Shown: positions 1 to 9,298 of the stretch, piece after piece
Position numbering within the stretch: position 1 is the first letter of the stretch
Layout: each line of letters opens with the position of its first letter
Source of the DNA: Nemertoderma westbladi
Taxonomy: Eukaryota > Xenacoelomorpha > Nemertodermatida > Nemertodermatidae
Reading direction: 5' to 3'
Assembly (NCBI GenBank): GCA_032718475.1
Contig: JAUCBJ010007333.1
Coordinates: forward strand, 1 to 44,638
DNA: 44,638 bases
Program-made: the position numbers and the translations under genes
Notes under the pieces: model-generated
What the model was told of the DNA's origin: nothing
Databases searched by the model: none
The model's input: the letters and a program-made list of their open reading frames with translations, nothing else

Positions 1-240
1 CAGCATATCTACTTGCTGCTGCGACTTGTTTCGTTCGGTTGCTTGCGGCCTATGTAGACAGTATGTAGACTATGTAGACGGTAAATGCAGACAGAAATTA
101 AATGATGGCCTATTTTCTAATTATAATTGTGCGCTAAGGCTCGCCCTGACTGCGTTGCTACATATTGACATGTGAATGGGGGGGGGGGGGGGGGTATATT
201 AAAGTAGCGGTGAAATAATAATATTATCTATATAACTTAC

Positions 241-327
241 TCTTTTCCTGTCTTGGCGTTGCCGCCGAAGCGGACATGAAGTAATTTGATGCCTCTTTGG
301 TAGGCATGTGCCTCGGCAATAAGTACA
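241..327 (-). CDS. zinc-knuckle cassette A2, copy 1 (out of frame with A1)
   Basis: In a different frame from A1, 29 codons run from TGT to AGA and encode C-X2-C-X8-H-X4-C-P-L-R-R and then DRKR. Spacing and length match A1 and B. The next bases are GTAAGT, a consensus donor in phase 0. Unlike A1 and B there is no ATG eight codons upstream; an in-frame TAA lies four codons before the first Cys. It may be an internal exon or a partly decayed cassette. Further copies lie at 607-693, 973-1059 and 1647-1733, with a truncated one at 2319-2390. Confidence 0.45.
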
Positions 328-356
328 GTTATACAGTTAGTACAGTATACAGTTAC

Positions 357-467
357 TCTTTTCCTTTCCTGCCATAGCCGCCTAAGCGGACATGTGGCGG
401 TGAAATGCCCCATCGGTGGGCTTGCCCCATGGCAATAATTGCAATTATTGGTTCTAGTAGTTGCCAT
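357..467 (-). CDS. zinc-knuckle cassette A1, copy 1 (putative first exon)
   Basis: Reading on the minus strand, an ATG is followed by 7 residues and then C-X2-C-X8-H-X4-C-P, a zinc-knuckle-like pattern with a longer loop than the retroviral CX2CX4HX4C. The segment from first Cys to the last codon (Arg) is exactly 29 residues and ends in a basic stretch, ERKR. Immediately after it comes GTAACT, a weak donor in phase 0. An acceptor-like TTTTAG lies just upstream of the ATG. If unspliced, the frame continues to a 76-residue ORF ending at 237. I do not recognise the family. Nucleic-acid binding would be inferred from the knuckle and basic tail only. Confidence 0.5.
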
Positions 468-606
468 ATTCTATTCTAAAAATATCCCAGTAAAAAATCC
501 CCATGCGTAACGCATTCGTGCCACATGAAATAATAATATAATAATAAATAATAATAATAATAATAAATAATAGCGGTGAAATAATAATATTATCTATATA
601 ACTTAC

Positions 607-693
607 TCTTTTCCTGTCTTGGCGTTGCCGCCGAAGCGGACATGAAGTAATTTGATGCCTCTTTGGTAGGCATGTGCCTCGGCAATAAGTACA
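607..693 (-). CDS. zinc-knuckle cassette A2, copy 2
   Basis: Second copy of the out-of-frame 29-codon knuckle, followed directly by GTAAGT. Confidence 0.42.
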
Positions 694-722
694 GTTATAC
701 AGTTAGTACAGTATACAGTTAC

Positions 723-833
723 TCTTTTCCTTTCCTGCCATAGCCGCCTAAGCGGACATGTGGCGGTGAAATGCCCCATCGGTGGGCTTGCCCCATGGCA
801 ATAATTGCAATTATTGGTTCTAGTAGTTGCCAT
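723..833 (-). CDS. zinc-knuckle cassette A1, copy 2
   Basis: Identical by eye to the copy at 357-467, shifted by 366 bp. ATG at 833, 37 codons, then the GTAACT donor-like site. The unspliced frame runs to 603. Confidence 0.5.
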
Positions 834-972
834 ATTCTATTCTAAAAATATCCCAGTAAAAAATCCCCATGCGTAACGCATTCGTGCCACATGAAATAAT
901 AATATAATAATAAATAATAATAATAATAATAAATAATAGCGGTGAAATAATAATATTATCTATATAACTTAC

Positions 973-1059
973 TCTTTTCCTGTCTTGGCGTTGCCGCCGA
1001 AGCGGACATGAAGTAATTTGATGCCTCTTTGGTAGGCATGTGCCTCGGCAATAAGTACA
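973..1059 (-). CDS. zinc-knuckle cassette A2, copy 3
   Basis: Third copy of the 29-codon A2 knuckle, followed by GTAAGT. Confidence 0.42.
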
Positions 1060-1088
1060 GTTATACAGTTAGTACAGTATACAGTTAC

Positions 1089-1199
1089 TCTTTTCCTTTC
1101 CTGCCATAGCCGCCTAAGCGGACATGTGGCGGTGAAATGCCCCATCGGTGGGCTTGCCCCATGGCAATAATTGCAATTATTGGTTCTAGTAGTTGCCAT
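1089..1199 (-). CDS. zinc-knuckle cassette A1, copy 3
   Basis: Third identical copy at 366-bp spacing, with ATG at 1199 and the donor-like site after 37 codons. Confidence 0.5.
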
Positions 1200-1292
1200 A
1201 TTCTATTCTAAAAATATCCCAGTAAAAAATCCCCATGCGTAACGCATTCGTGCCACATGAAATAATAATATAATCTTATCTATATAACTTAC

Positions 1293-1403
1293 TCTACGTT
1301 CCTCCTCACGCTTCCGCTTCACGGGACACGTTTTGATAGAATGCCCCTGTGGCGAACATGCCCCATGGCATGAACTACAATTATAATTCGCATTCGCATC
1401 CAT
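1293..1403 (-). CDS. zinc-knuckle cassette B, copy 1 (divergent paralogue of A1)
   Basis: ATG, 7 residues, then C-X2-C-H-G-A and the same X8-H-X4-C-P spacing, followed by a highly charged tail KRKREEERR. It has 37 codons in total, as in A1, and 29 from first Cys to the donor. The next bases are GTAAGT in phase 0. The upstream acceptor-like TTTTTAG is in frame with the ATG with no intervening stop. Many residues differ from A1 while all metal ligands, CHGA, GH and TCP are kept, which suggests protein-level constraint. If not spliced, the frame stops at 1203. Confidence 0.55.
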
Positions 1404-1646
1404 TATTCTAAAAATATATAACACCAAAATTTATTTTACCTTAAGTAAATGCGGCCTATGTAGACAGTATGTAGACTATGTAGACGGTAAATGCAGACAG
1501 AAATTAAATGATGGCCTATTTTCTAATTATAATTGTGCGCTAAGGCTCGCCCTGACTGCGTTGCTACATATTGACATGTGAATGGGGGGGGGGGGGGGGG
1601 TATATTAAAGTAGCGGTGAAATAATAATATTATCTATATAACTTAC

Positions 1647-1733
1647 TCTTTTCCTGTCTTGGCGTTGCCGCCGAAGCGGACATGAAGTAATTTGATGCCT
1701 CTTTGGTAGGCATGTGCCTCGGCAATAAGTACA
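1647..1733 (-). CDS. zinc-knuckle cassette A2, copy 4
   Basis: A2 copy in the second macro-unit, followed by the GTAAGT donor-like site. Confidence 0.42.
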
Positions 1734-1762
1734 GTTATACAGTTAGTACAGTATACAGTTAC

Positions 1763-1873
1763 TCTTTTCCTTTCCTGCCATAGCCGCCTAAGCGGACATG
1801 TGGCGGTGAAATGCCCCATCGGTGGGCTTGCCCCATGGCAATAATTGCAATTATTGGTTCTAGTAGTTGCCAT
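1763..1873 (-). CDS. zinc-knuckle cassette A1, copy 4
   Basis: A1 copy in the second macro-unit, with ATG at 1873. The sequence looks unchanged from copies 1-3. Confidence 0.5.
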
Positions 1874-1966
1874 ATTCTATTCTAAAAATATCCCAGTAAA
1901 AAATCCCCATGCGTAACGCATTCGTGCCACATGAAATAATAATATAATCTTATCTATATAACTTAC

Positions 1967-2077
1967 TCTACGTTCCTCCTCACGCTTCCGCTTCACGGGA
2001 CACGTTTTGATAGAATGCCCCTGTGGCGAACATGCCCCATGGCATGAACTACAATTATAATTCGCATTCGCATCCAT
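1967..2077 (-). CDS. zinc-knuckle cassette B, copy 2
   Basis: Second B cassette, 674 bp from the first and apparently identical, with ATG at 2077. Confidence 0.55.
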
Positions 2078-2318
2078 TATTCTAAAAATATATAACACCA
2101 AAATTTATTTTACCTTAAGTAAATGCGGCCTATGTAGACAGTATGTAGACTATGTAGACGGTAAATGCAGACAGAAATTAAATGATGGCCTATTTTCTAA
2201 TTATAATTGTGCGCTAAGGCTCGCCCTGACTGCGTTGCTACATATTGACATGTGAATGGGGGGGGGGGGGGGTATATTAAAGTAGCGGTGAAATAATAAT
2301 ATTATCTATATAACTTAC

Positions 2319-2390
2319 TCTTTTCCTGTCTTGGCGTTGCCGCCGAAGCGGACATGAAGTAATTTGATGCCTCTTTGGTAGGCATGTGCC
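2319..2390 (-). pseudogene. truncated zinc-knuckle cassette A2, copy 5
   Basis: The last A2 keeps the His, last Cys, basic tail and GTAAGT site but loses the first CX2C because the gypsy LTR begins at 2391 within it. This fixes the array as older than that insertion. Confidence 0.6.
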
Positions 2391-2602
2391 TGTAGCGACC
2401 CTGGAACTAGAACGTTAGCTGATAGGTTTCCCAGCTAAGGATGCTGGATATGTTGCTAGGCAACACAACAAAACAATGATTCTTATAGCTAGCTAGATCA
2501 CTACACTTTGTACTGAAAGACGCGTATATGTATTAATACTTTTATTACGTATTATTTTAATGATCAAAAGATAATAATACACTAAACTTAGCTCACGCTA
2601 AA
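2391..2602 (+). repeat. 5' LTR of the CsRn1-like element
   Basis: Starts with TGTAGCGACC exactly where the array is interrupted and ends just before the primer site. The right edge is approximate because no 3' LTR survives for comparison. The last 5 bp of the array, GTGCC, would be the 5' target duplication, unverifiable here. Confidence 0.7.
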
Positions 2603-2603
2603 C

Positions 2604-2617
2604 TGGTGACCCAGACG
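2604..2617 (+). promoter_or_regulatory. primer-binding site, tRNA-Trp type
   Basis: TGGTGACCCAGACG follows the LTR. It matches the complement of the metazoan tRNA-Trp 3' end (TGGTGACCCCGACG) with one mismatch. Confidence 0.75.
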
Positions 2618-2650
2618 CCGAACTCATTTTACCAAGCAAAAACACACGCG

Positions 2651-3436
2651 ATGGATCAAAACGACATTCAGCTACTAGCTCAGGCCATCAAAAACCTAAC
2701 GACGCCTGTCACTGATCCATCTCCTGCACCAGTAATTTCGTCCGTTTCTGTCAAACTCCCTGTGTTCTGGACAGCCGAACCAGAAGTTTGGTTTGCTCAA
2801 GTGGAGGCGCAGTTTGACACGAGAACACCCCCGATTACTGTCGACAAGACAAAGTTTAATTACATCGTTGCAGCTCTGGACAATGCCACTGCTAAAGAAG
2901 TTAGATCAATTATCCTCAGCCCTCCAATTGATGATCGCTATGAAACTCTGAAGACAGCCCTCATCAAAACCTTTGGTAAATCTCAAGCGGCCAAAGACAA
3001 TGAATTACTGTCATTATCTGGTCTTGGGGATCGTACACCATCGGGACTGCTTCGACACATGCGTTCTCTCAATGGCAACCCTGAGACAATATTCCGTGCT
3101 CTTTTCCTGGCTCAAATGCCTATCGAAGTGCGCCGTATCCTGGCTGGTTCCAAAACGTCGGAGCTTGACCAACTGGCAATAGAGGCAGATAACATTATTG
3201 AAGCTTCAGGCAATAATTTCGGCCACCCAGGCATCAACTCTACACATTCCGCGCCGCCTCCTTCAAAGCAAAGAACAAAAGCCCGGAATGAACTTTGTTA
3301 TTTCCACAATAGATTTGGAGAAAATGCCCGTAAATGCAACCATGATGGTTGCATCCTCCGTCACCTTGTACCGAATGCAGCCACCCCAATCCGGCCCAAG
3401 TTTTTAACCTCGGGAAACTCCCAGGCCGGCCGCTAG
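2651..3436 (+). CDS. gag: Gag protein of CsRn1-like element
   Basis: About 261 residues from the ATG at 2651; an upstream GTG at 2606 lies inside the primer site and is unlikely to be the start. The N-terminal two thirds is a capsid-like helical region (ending near residue 190). Near the C terminus is C-X2-H-X9-C-X4-C (LCYFHNRFGENARKC followed by NHDGC), the CHCC nucleic-acid-binding motif typical of CsRn1 elements, here with one extra residue before the last Cys. The frame is open. It overlaps pol by about 88 nt in a different (-1) frame, so Pol expression would need frameshifting. Confidence 0.88.
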   Translation: MDQNDIQLLAQAIKNLTTPVTDPSPAPVISSVSVKLPVFWTAEPEVWFAQVEAQFDTRTPPITVDKTKFNYIVAALDNATAKEVRSIILSPPIDDRYETLKTALIKTFGKSQAAKDNELLSLSGLGDRTPSGLLRHMRSLNGNPETIFRALFLAQMPIEVRRILAGSKTSELDQLAIEADNIIEASGNNFGHPGINSTHSAPPPSKQRTKARNELCYFHNRFGENARKCNHDGCILRHLVPNAATPIRPKFLTSGNSQAGR

Positions 3437-5086
3437 ACGTCTCCACGGTCGGCCTTGATCAAATGACGATGAGAAAAACAATGATGGTCAGTGACCGCCG
3501 CTCTGGTCGCAACTTCCTAGTCGACTGCGGTGCAGATTACTCAGTCTACCCTGCCTCTGCCCACGACAAACGGTTCAACTCGTGTACTGAGTCTCTCATA
3601 GCCGCTAATGACACCATCATCCGCACTTGGGGTACACGAAACATCCCTCTTCTCCTAGGTCGTCGATCATTCACCCACGAGTTTCGTCTCGCTGATGTTT
3701 CTCGACCCATACTCGGTGCCGATTTTTTCGCAGATAACCATTTAGCTATCGACATGGCTGGGCGCCGCCTCCTAGACATGGAGCTGCTTTCCACGATCCC
3801 ATCACGGGAATCCACTGTTCAAGCCTCCATTTCCGGCATTCATGCCCCATCTGAGAGCGCCTTTGACAAGATTATAGACGAGTACCCTGATCTCCTTATT
3901 CCTCGTTTCTTTGCTGAAGCCTCCAATAAACATGGCGTGGAGCACCACATTCTCACAAAGGAGGGACCACCTCTCCACGCTCGTGCACGACGCCTCGATG
4001 CAGACAAGTTAGCCATCGCCAAGGCAGAATTTGCCAAAATGGAGGAACTCGGAATTATTCGCCGATCTAATTCACCTTGGTCCTCTCCCCTCCATATCGC
4101 CCCCAAACCTGGTGGTGGCTGGCGCCCATGTGGAGACTTCCGCCGGCTCAACGATGTCACCATAGATGATCGTTATCCACTACCCCACATCCATGACTTT
4201 AATGCTAGCCTCGAGAACATGAGGATTTTCTCAAAGATCGACTTGGTGCGAGGTTTTCACCACATACCTGTACACGCCAGTGATATACCGAAAACTGCCA
4301 TTATAACACCATTTGGGCTATTCGAGTTCCTACGAATGCCATTCGGTCTTAAGAATGCAGCGCAAGCCTTTCAGCGTCTTATGGATGGTATCCTTCATGG
4401 TGTCCCCTTTGCTTTTGTATATCTCGATGACATCCTCGTTGCTAGCGCCACTTCAGAGGAACATGTCAACCACTTACAGCAGGTATTCCGCCTCCTCCTG
4501 GACAATGGGATGGTAGTTAACAGAGGTAAATGTGTGTTCGGTGTATCAGAACTAACATACCTTGGCCACAGCGTCAGTGCTTCTGGTATCGCTCCGCTTC
4601 CCTCTAAAGTTGCAGCTATCATCGAATACCCAACCCCCAAGTCAAAACTCGCCCTACAACGTTTCCTTGGCATGATAAACTACTATCACCGTTTTATGCC
4701 ACGTATTGCCGCCACCCTCGCAGCTCTCCATGATGCCACTAAGGGAAAGGGGAAAGACATCACTTGGACCACCGAATGTCAGTCCGCCTTTGAAGCTGCT
4801 AAGGCAACGCTAGCATCTGCAACTCTTCTCGTACACCCTAGTTCTGCGAGTGAGATGAGGATCAGCACCGATGCATCAGATATCGCAGTCGGAGCCCAAA
4901 TTGAACAGCTAAACTCTGTTTCTGATACATGGCTACCCCTGGCGTTTTTCTCCAGGAAACTCACCACTGCTGAGTCAAAATACAGTACCTTCGACCGTGA
5001 ACTGTTGGCGATATTCACCTCAGTCAAACACTTCCAACACTTTATTGAAGGCCGGAAGTTCCATATCCTAACCGACCACAAGCCAC
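3349..5086 (+). CDS. pol: Pol polyprotein (protease-RT-partial RNase H)
   Basis: Open through about 579 residues of genuine pol. The aspartic protease site reads FLVDCGADYSVYP, where the usual D-T/S-G-A is D-C-G-A. RT follows from about residue 210, with GWRPCGDFRRLN, FSKIDLVRGFHHIPV, FLRMPFGLKNAAQAFQ and the catalytic YLDDILVAS, all intact. The RNase H domain starts with MRISTDASDIAVGAQ, keeps FFSRKLTTAESKYS and ends at the LTDHKP motif. Beyond that the frame runs about 25 codons into foreign DNA and stops at 5163. Integrase and LTR are lost. The first residues overlap gag; the true N terminus is set by frameshifting. Confidence 0.92.
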
Positions 5087-5090
5087 GTGG
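5083..5090. other. inverted junction between gypsy and BEL elements
   Basis: CCACGTGG is an 8-bp palindrome. To the left the plus strand reads gypsy RNase H up to TDHKP; to the right the minus strand reads BEL RNase H up to YWTDST. Both elements are cut within the same domain and meet tail to tail with no target duplication. Confidence 0.8.
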
Positions 5091-7754
5091 AGTCCGTCCA
5101 GTAGTGTGTCTCCACCATGTTGGGTATAGCATCCATCAAGTAGGCTGTGGCCCTTACTCCTAATCTCGCAGCTGTCAACTCGAGTTTCGGGACTGAAGCT
5201 GAATCTGGTGGCGTCGACTTTGCTTTGCTGAATGCAAGTCTGGGCTTATGAGCCCCCTTTTGCTGTACCAGGTAGAGTGCCGCTCCGTATGCTTCCAATG
5301 ATGCATCGGAGAACATGTGTAGGTCCAGATCCGTCATGTCCCCGTCCGGGAAATACACGCATGGCATGCTGTACGTCCCCATCTGTTCTAAAATCCCCGT
5401 CCACTTACTCCATTGCTTGCTTATTTCTTCTGGGACCTCCATATCCCACTCATCCTTTAACTTGTATACTTTCTTTAGTAGCTGCTTCCCCGTGACTAAC
5501 AATGGGGATGCTAGACCCAAGGGATCTTATATCCTTGCTATGTACGATACATAGCCCCTCTTTGTGAGGATCTCCGCGCCCTCCTGGCTCAGTTGGTACT
5601 TGAACTCGTCTGTCTCCCAGTTCCACATGATCCCCAGCGCCTTCTGCTGAGACTCCACTCTCTTGTTCACCATGTCCTGTCTCTTGGCTGTTGTGGGGTT
5701 GTCCATGGTCGACTCTGGCCGCCTGTCCTCTATGGCTTTCATAAACTCCTCTGAGCTGGACTGAAACTTGGTCAGGTTAAATCCGGATCCTTTCAGGATG
5801 TCGCGAACCTCGCGCCCTGTCTCCAGTGATTCTTTACCCTTTTTTCAGACTCCATCCCATCATCTACATAGAAGCCGCGTCGAATCATATCGATTACTTT
5901 GGTGCTATACTTCCCCTCTTTCCCCTCTACCATATCTCTTACAGCCACAGTCGTCGTGAATGAGGACGACTTGGCCCCCATGTTCTGCATTACCATTTTG
6001 TACATCGGTATCGTTGACGGTTCCTCGTCGCCGTTGTACCATAGGAAGCGCTGGCTGTCGCTGTCCTCCTCCGTCACACGGACTTGGTTGAACATGCCTT
6101 CGATGTCGCAGGTGAAGGCATGCCTCCCATTTCTAAATCTCAACAAGACCTCTATCCCCGAGTTGTAGATATTGGGGCCCTCCAGCAGATAGTCGTTTAG
6201 GCCCTTGCCGTTGGTTTTAGCCAATGCGTCAACCACCATCCGCAGTTTACCCTTCTTTGGGTCTAAAGCCACATGAAGTGGCAGGTAGTAGGTCCGTACG
6301 TCGACCGGCAACTCCACAGCCCATCCTTTCTCGACGTACTTCTTTATTGTCCTATGGATGTACTCATCCTTCTCGGGGCTCTGTTTAAGCGTTTGCTTCA
6401 GTTTGCGAAGCCTCGTGAGTACCATCCTCTTGTTGTCAGGCAACGGTAATTTCGGTTGTTTCCACACCATGCCTATGGTGTACCGTCCCTCGTTGCACCT
6501 CATCGACTCCTTCACACCCTGTATTGCTTGCTTATCCTCTACCGAGGTTTTGACCCCAGTCTCCTTCAGTCCCTCAAAGTCCTGTCTCAACAGTCTCTTC
6601 AGAAGCTCCTCCGCTCCTTCATCTTCCATCTCCCTCATGGTTCCTGCGAACATGCACCCCGATGTCTCCGACACCCTAAATGGAATTTTGGTTCTGTTTG
6701 GGCCGCTTAGCATCCATCCTAATGGTGTGAGAATTGCCATTGGATCACGCTGTCTGTCTTCTCCGAAGATCGTCTGTACTCTCTCGTGGGCTGTTGGGCA
6801 GTCCATTCCCACTATGATGGATACCTTCCTAACGTCTACCTCCGGTATCGAGAAATCGATGTCGTCCAGGAATCTATATTGCTCGACCTCGATGTTAGTT
6901 GGTCGCCTGGCGTTTATGTTGATCGCTTCTATTACCTGGATGGGGTCGATGGTCGCCCCATAGTTACATCCCGGTGCTATTGCTGATATCTCGCACCTTC
7001 CTGTCCTCATCTCCAGGACCTCATCTTTGCTGGAGATGGTAGTTACCGCCATCCTGCTTGGCCTCGTCTGTAACCCTATCTCCTCAGCCACCCAATTCTC
7101 CACCAATGTGAAGGCTGCTCCGCTGTCAACCAGCATCAAGGTCGTTACTGATCGACCGCCTTCTCCTATCACTCTCACTGGTACTACCCCCAGTAGTACC
7201 GTTCCCCATCTCTTTGCCCCTACAGTGCTTGTCGCCATCATCTGCCATTTGCCTTGACCGAACTTAATTGGTGTTTCTTTGCATTGCTCAGCCTTGTGTC
7301 TGCCCGCCACACATCGATGACAGATTCCACTCTTCCTTGCGTATTCTACCTGATCTTCTTTGGGCAACGCTTGCCAGTACCTGCAGTTCATGGTCTGATG
7401 AAGTGCGTTCGAATGTAATTGGCATTTGTTGCTTGGATTATAGCCGTCCCTATACAGTGCGCTACGTATCGCACTCACATTCATGCCTAGTTCCCTACTG
7501 TTTTTATTGTTTGGGTTTGGCCGACTGGGCGTGTTGGGGTTATATTTATTTGTCTTGTTATTTTGCCCCTGTCCATGCCATGGTGTGGCCCTTCCCCCGG
7601 CTATATGTGGACTAGCAGTCCCCTGCATCGCCGCGTATGGCAGAGATTGTCTAAGCTTTGCATTCGCCGCATTATGTTCTGGTTTCGGCCTGTTATATTC
7701 GGTCTTTGGCGCCCTCCCCAGACTATCCTCGCTATAGACTGGGTCCATGATCAA
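5087..7754 (-). pseudogene. pol: BEL pol: protease-RT-A17/RNase H, broken
   Basis: The open part (7754-5793) has a knuckle CX2CX4HX4C (CHRCVAGRHKAEQC), a retropepsin site LVDSGAAFTLVENW near 7120, and RT with CDIEGMFNQVRV and YVDDGM near 5860. The frame is lost at a homopolymer (5840-5845, one base short), after which KESLETGREV resumes in another frame. A nonsense codon at 5527-5529 replaces a conserved residue (SYIARI-stop-DPLGLASP). The last part (5520-5087) covers the A17/RNase H region with FSDASLEAYGAALY and PKLELTAARLG, ending at THYWTDST. Dead, but the domains are easily recognised. It normally continues into an integrase, absent here. Confidence 0.9.
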
Positions 7755-8045
7755 CTCCGCTTCGTAGTTGAGGAAGTTCTACATTTCCTCTAGGCCCGGT
7801 TCCGCACCTTTCTTCTCCCGGGTGGAGAAGGCGATCTTTCTCCATTTATTACGTAGCCAGATCGGCAGTGCTTGCACTATCGTGGTGATGTTATTAGATG
7901 CGTTGAGTTCATATGGCGCGTCTAGCGTCTTCAGCACGATTAACGCCTTCTCAACCTTATTCGCGAAGGTCTTTATACTAACGGGGTTATCCTGTAGGTC
8001 ACCCAATGTTATTCCCCTCAGGGTCTGCCGGATGATCTTGGCTGG
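6796..8045 (-). repeat. internal duplication in BEL, downstream copy
   Basis: Runs from the gag end (GDLQDNPVSIKTF region, 8006 downwards) through knuckles and protease to IIVGMDC. It is parallel to 8046-9298 at an offset of about 1247-1253 bp. This copy leads into the RT in frame. Confidence 0.9.
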
Positions 8046-9298
8046 CAGTCCATTCCTACTATAATGGATACCTTCCTAACATCCACCTTTGGTATTGAGA
8101 AATCGATACCGTCCAGGAATCTATATGGTCCGACCTCAATGTTGGTTGGTCGCCTGGCGTTGATATTTATCAATTCTATCACCTGGATGGGGTCGATGGT
8201 CGCCCCATAGTCGCATCCTGGTGCAATCGCTGATATCCTGCACCGCCCCGTCCTCATCTCCAGGACCTCATCCTTACTTGAGACGGTAGTTACCGCCATT
8301 CTATTCGGCCTCGTCTTTAGCCCTATCTCTTCGGCCACCCAGTTCTCCACCAGTGTGAAGGCTGCTCCGCTGTCGACCAGCATTAGTGTCGTAACTGATC
8401 GACTGCCCTCTCCTAATATCTTCACTGGTACTACCCCGAGTAGTACTTCTCTCTTCTTTCTTGCCACTGTCGTGCTTGTAGCCATGGTTTGGCCTCCAGT
8501 CTCGGACTCTCTAACTGCTGTTTCTCTATACTCTCCGGATCTGTGTCCTTCTACCACACATCGATGACATAGTCCGTTTGCGTCTGTGTAGGCTACACAA
8601 TCTTGTTTGGGCAACGCTTGCCAGTGCTTACAACTCATGGTCTTATGGGTTCCGTCCCGATGTAATTGACATTCAAATCCTGGATTATAGCATTCCCTGT
8701 ATAGTCCTTCACGTATCGCGTGTAGGTTTATATCTACCGATTTTGTGTTTTGGTTATCTAGACTCGGCCTACTGGGTATATTGGGATTGTGTTTATTTGT
8801 GGTGTTATTTTCTCTCTGTCCCTACCACGGTGTGGCCCTACTCCCAGCTAACTGTGGGCTTGTAGCCCCCTGTGTGGCCGCGTGTAGTAGCGACTGTCTT
8901 ACTCTAGAGAATGGATCTGTCGGATTATGTTCGGGTCTAGGCCTGTTGTATTCGGTCTTTGGCGCCTTCCCCAAACTATCCTCACTATAGACTGGGTCTG
9001 TAATTAATTCGGCTTCATAGTTTAGGATGCTCGACATTTCTTCTAGGCCCGGTTCCGCACCCTTCTTCTCTCGAGTGGAGAAGGCATCTTCCTCCACTTA
9101 CTCCGCAGCCAGATCGGCAGTGCCTGCGCTATCGTGGTGATGTTATTAGATGCGTTGAGTTCGTATGGCGCGTCTAATGTCTTCAGTACGATTAACACCT
9201 TCTCGACCTTGTTCGCAAAGGTCTTTATGCTAACAGGGTTATCCTGTAGGCCACCCAATGTTATACCCCTTAATGTCTGCCGGATGATTTTGGCTGGG
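8046..9298 (-). repeat. internal duplication in BEL, upstream copy
   Basis: Same gag-end, knuckle and protease segment as 6796-8045 but with many substitutions. The knuckle has lost its last Cys (CHRCVVEGHRSGEY) and a stop replaces a codon at 8822-8824. The protease core LVDSGAAFTLV is kept. It ends at IVGMDC and then jumps back into the gag sequence of the downstream copy with only a few bases of shared sequence (TGG). Confidence 0.9.

Larger units (their letters stand above)
46..2390. repeat. higher-order tandem array carrying zinc-knuckle cassettes
   Basis: A block beginning GCGGCCTATGTAGACAG recurs at about 46, 1450 and 2124. The second macro-unit is about 674 bp. The first is about 1404 bp because its inner 366-bp sub-unit is present three times instead of once. 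Order on the plus strand is A-A-A-B, then A-B, then a truncated A. Sub-units look identical by eye, so the array is recent or homogenised. It also holds AAT-rich microsatellite and a 15-17 nt poly-G tract at 178-194, 1584-1600 and 2258-2272. The array stops at 2390, where a retrotransposon LTR begins. The minus strand encodes the cassettes listed below. Confidence 0.95.
2391..5086 (+). mobile_element. CsRn1-like Ty3/gypsy LTR retrotransposon, 3'-truncated
   Basis: 5' LTR, primer site, gag with a Cys-His-Cys-Cys motif, and pol in the order protease, RT, RNase H. The CHCC Gag motif and a primer site matching tRNA-Trp are known hallmarks of the CsRn1 clade. The RNase H ends abruptly at about 5086; the rest of RNase H, the integrase and the 3' LTR are absent. 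It was inserted into the knuckle array and later joined tail to tail with an inverted BEL element. It cannot move by itself. Codon use and open frames suggest it is younger than the BEL element next to it. Confidence 0.9.

Noticed and set aside
2606-2650. GTG as start of the gypsy gag
   Set aside because: It lies within the tRNA primer site; the ATG at 2651 is the sensible start.
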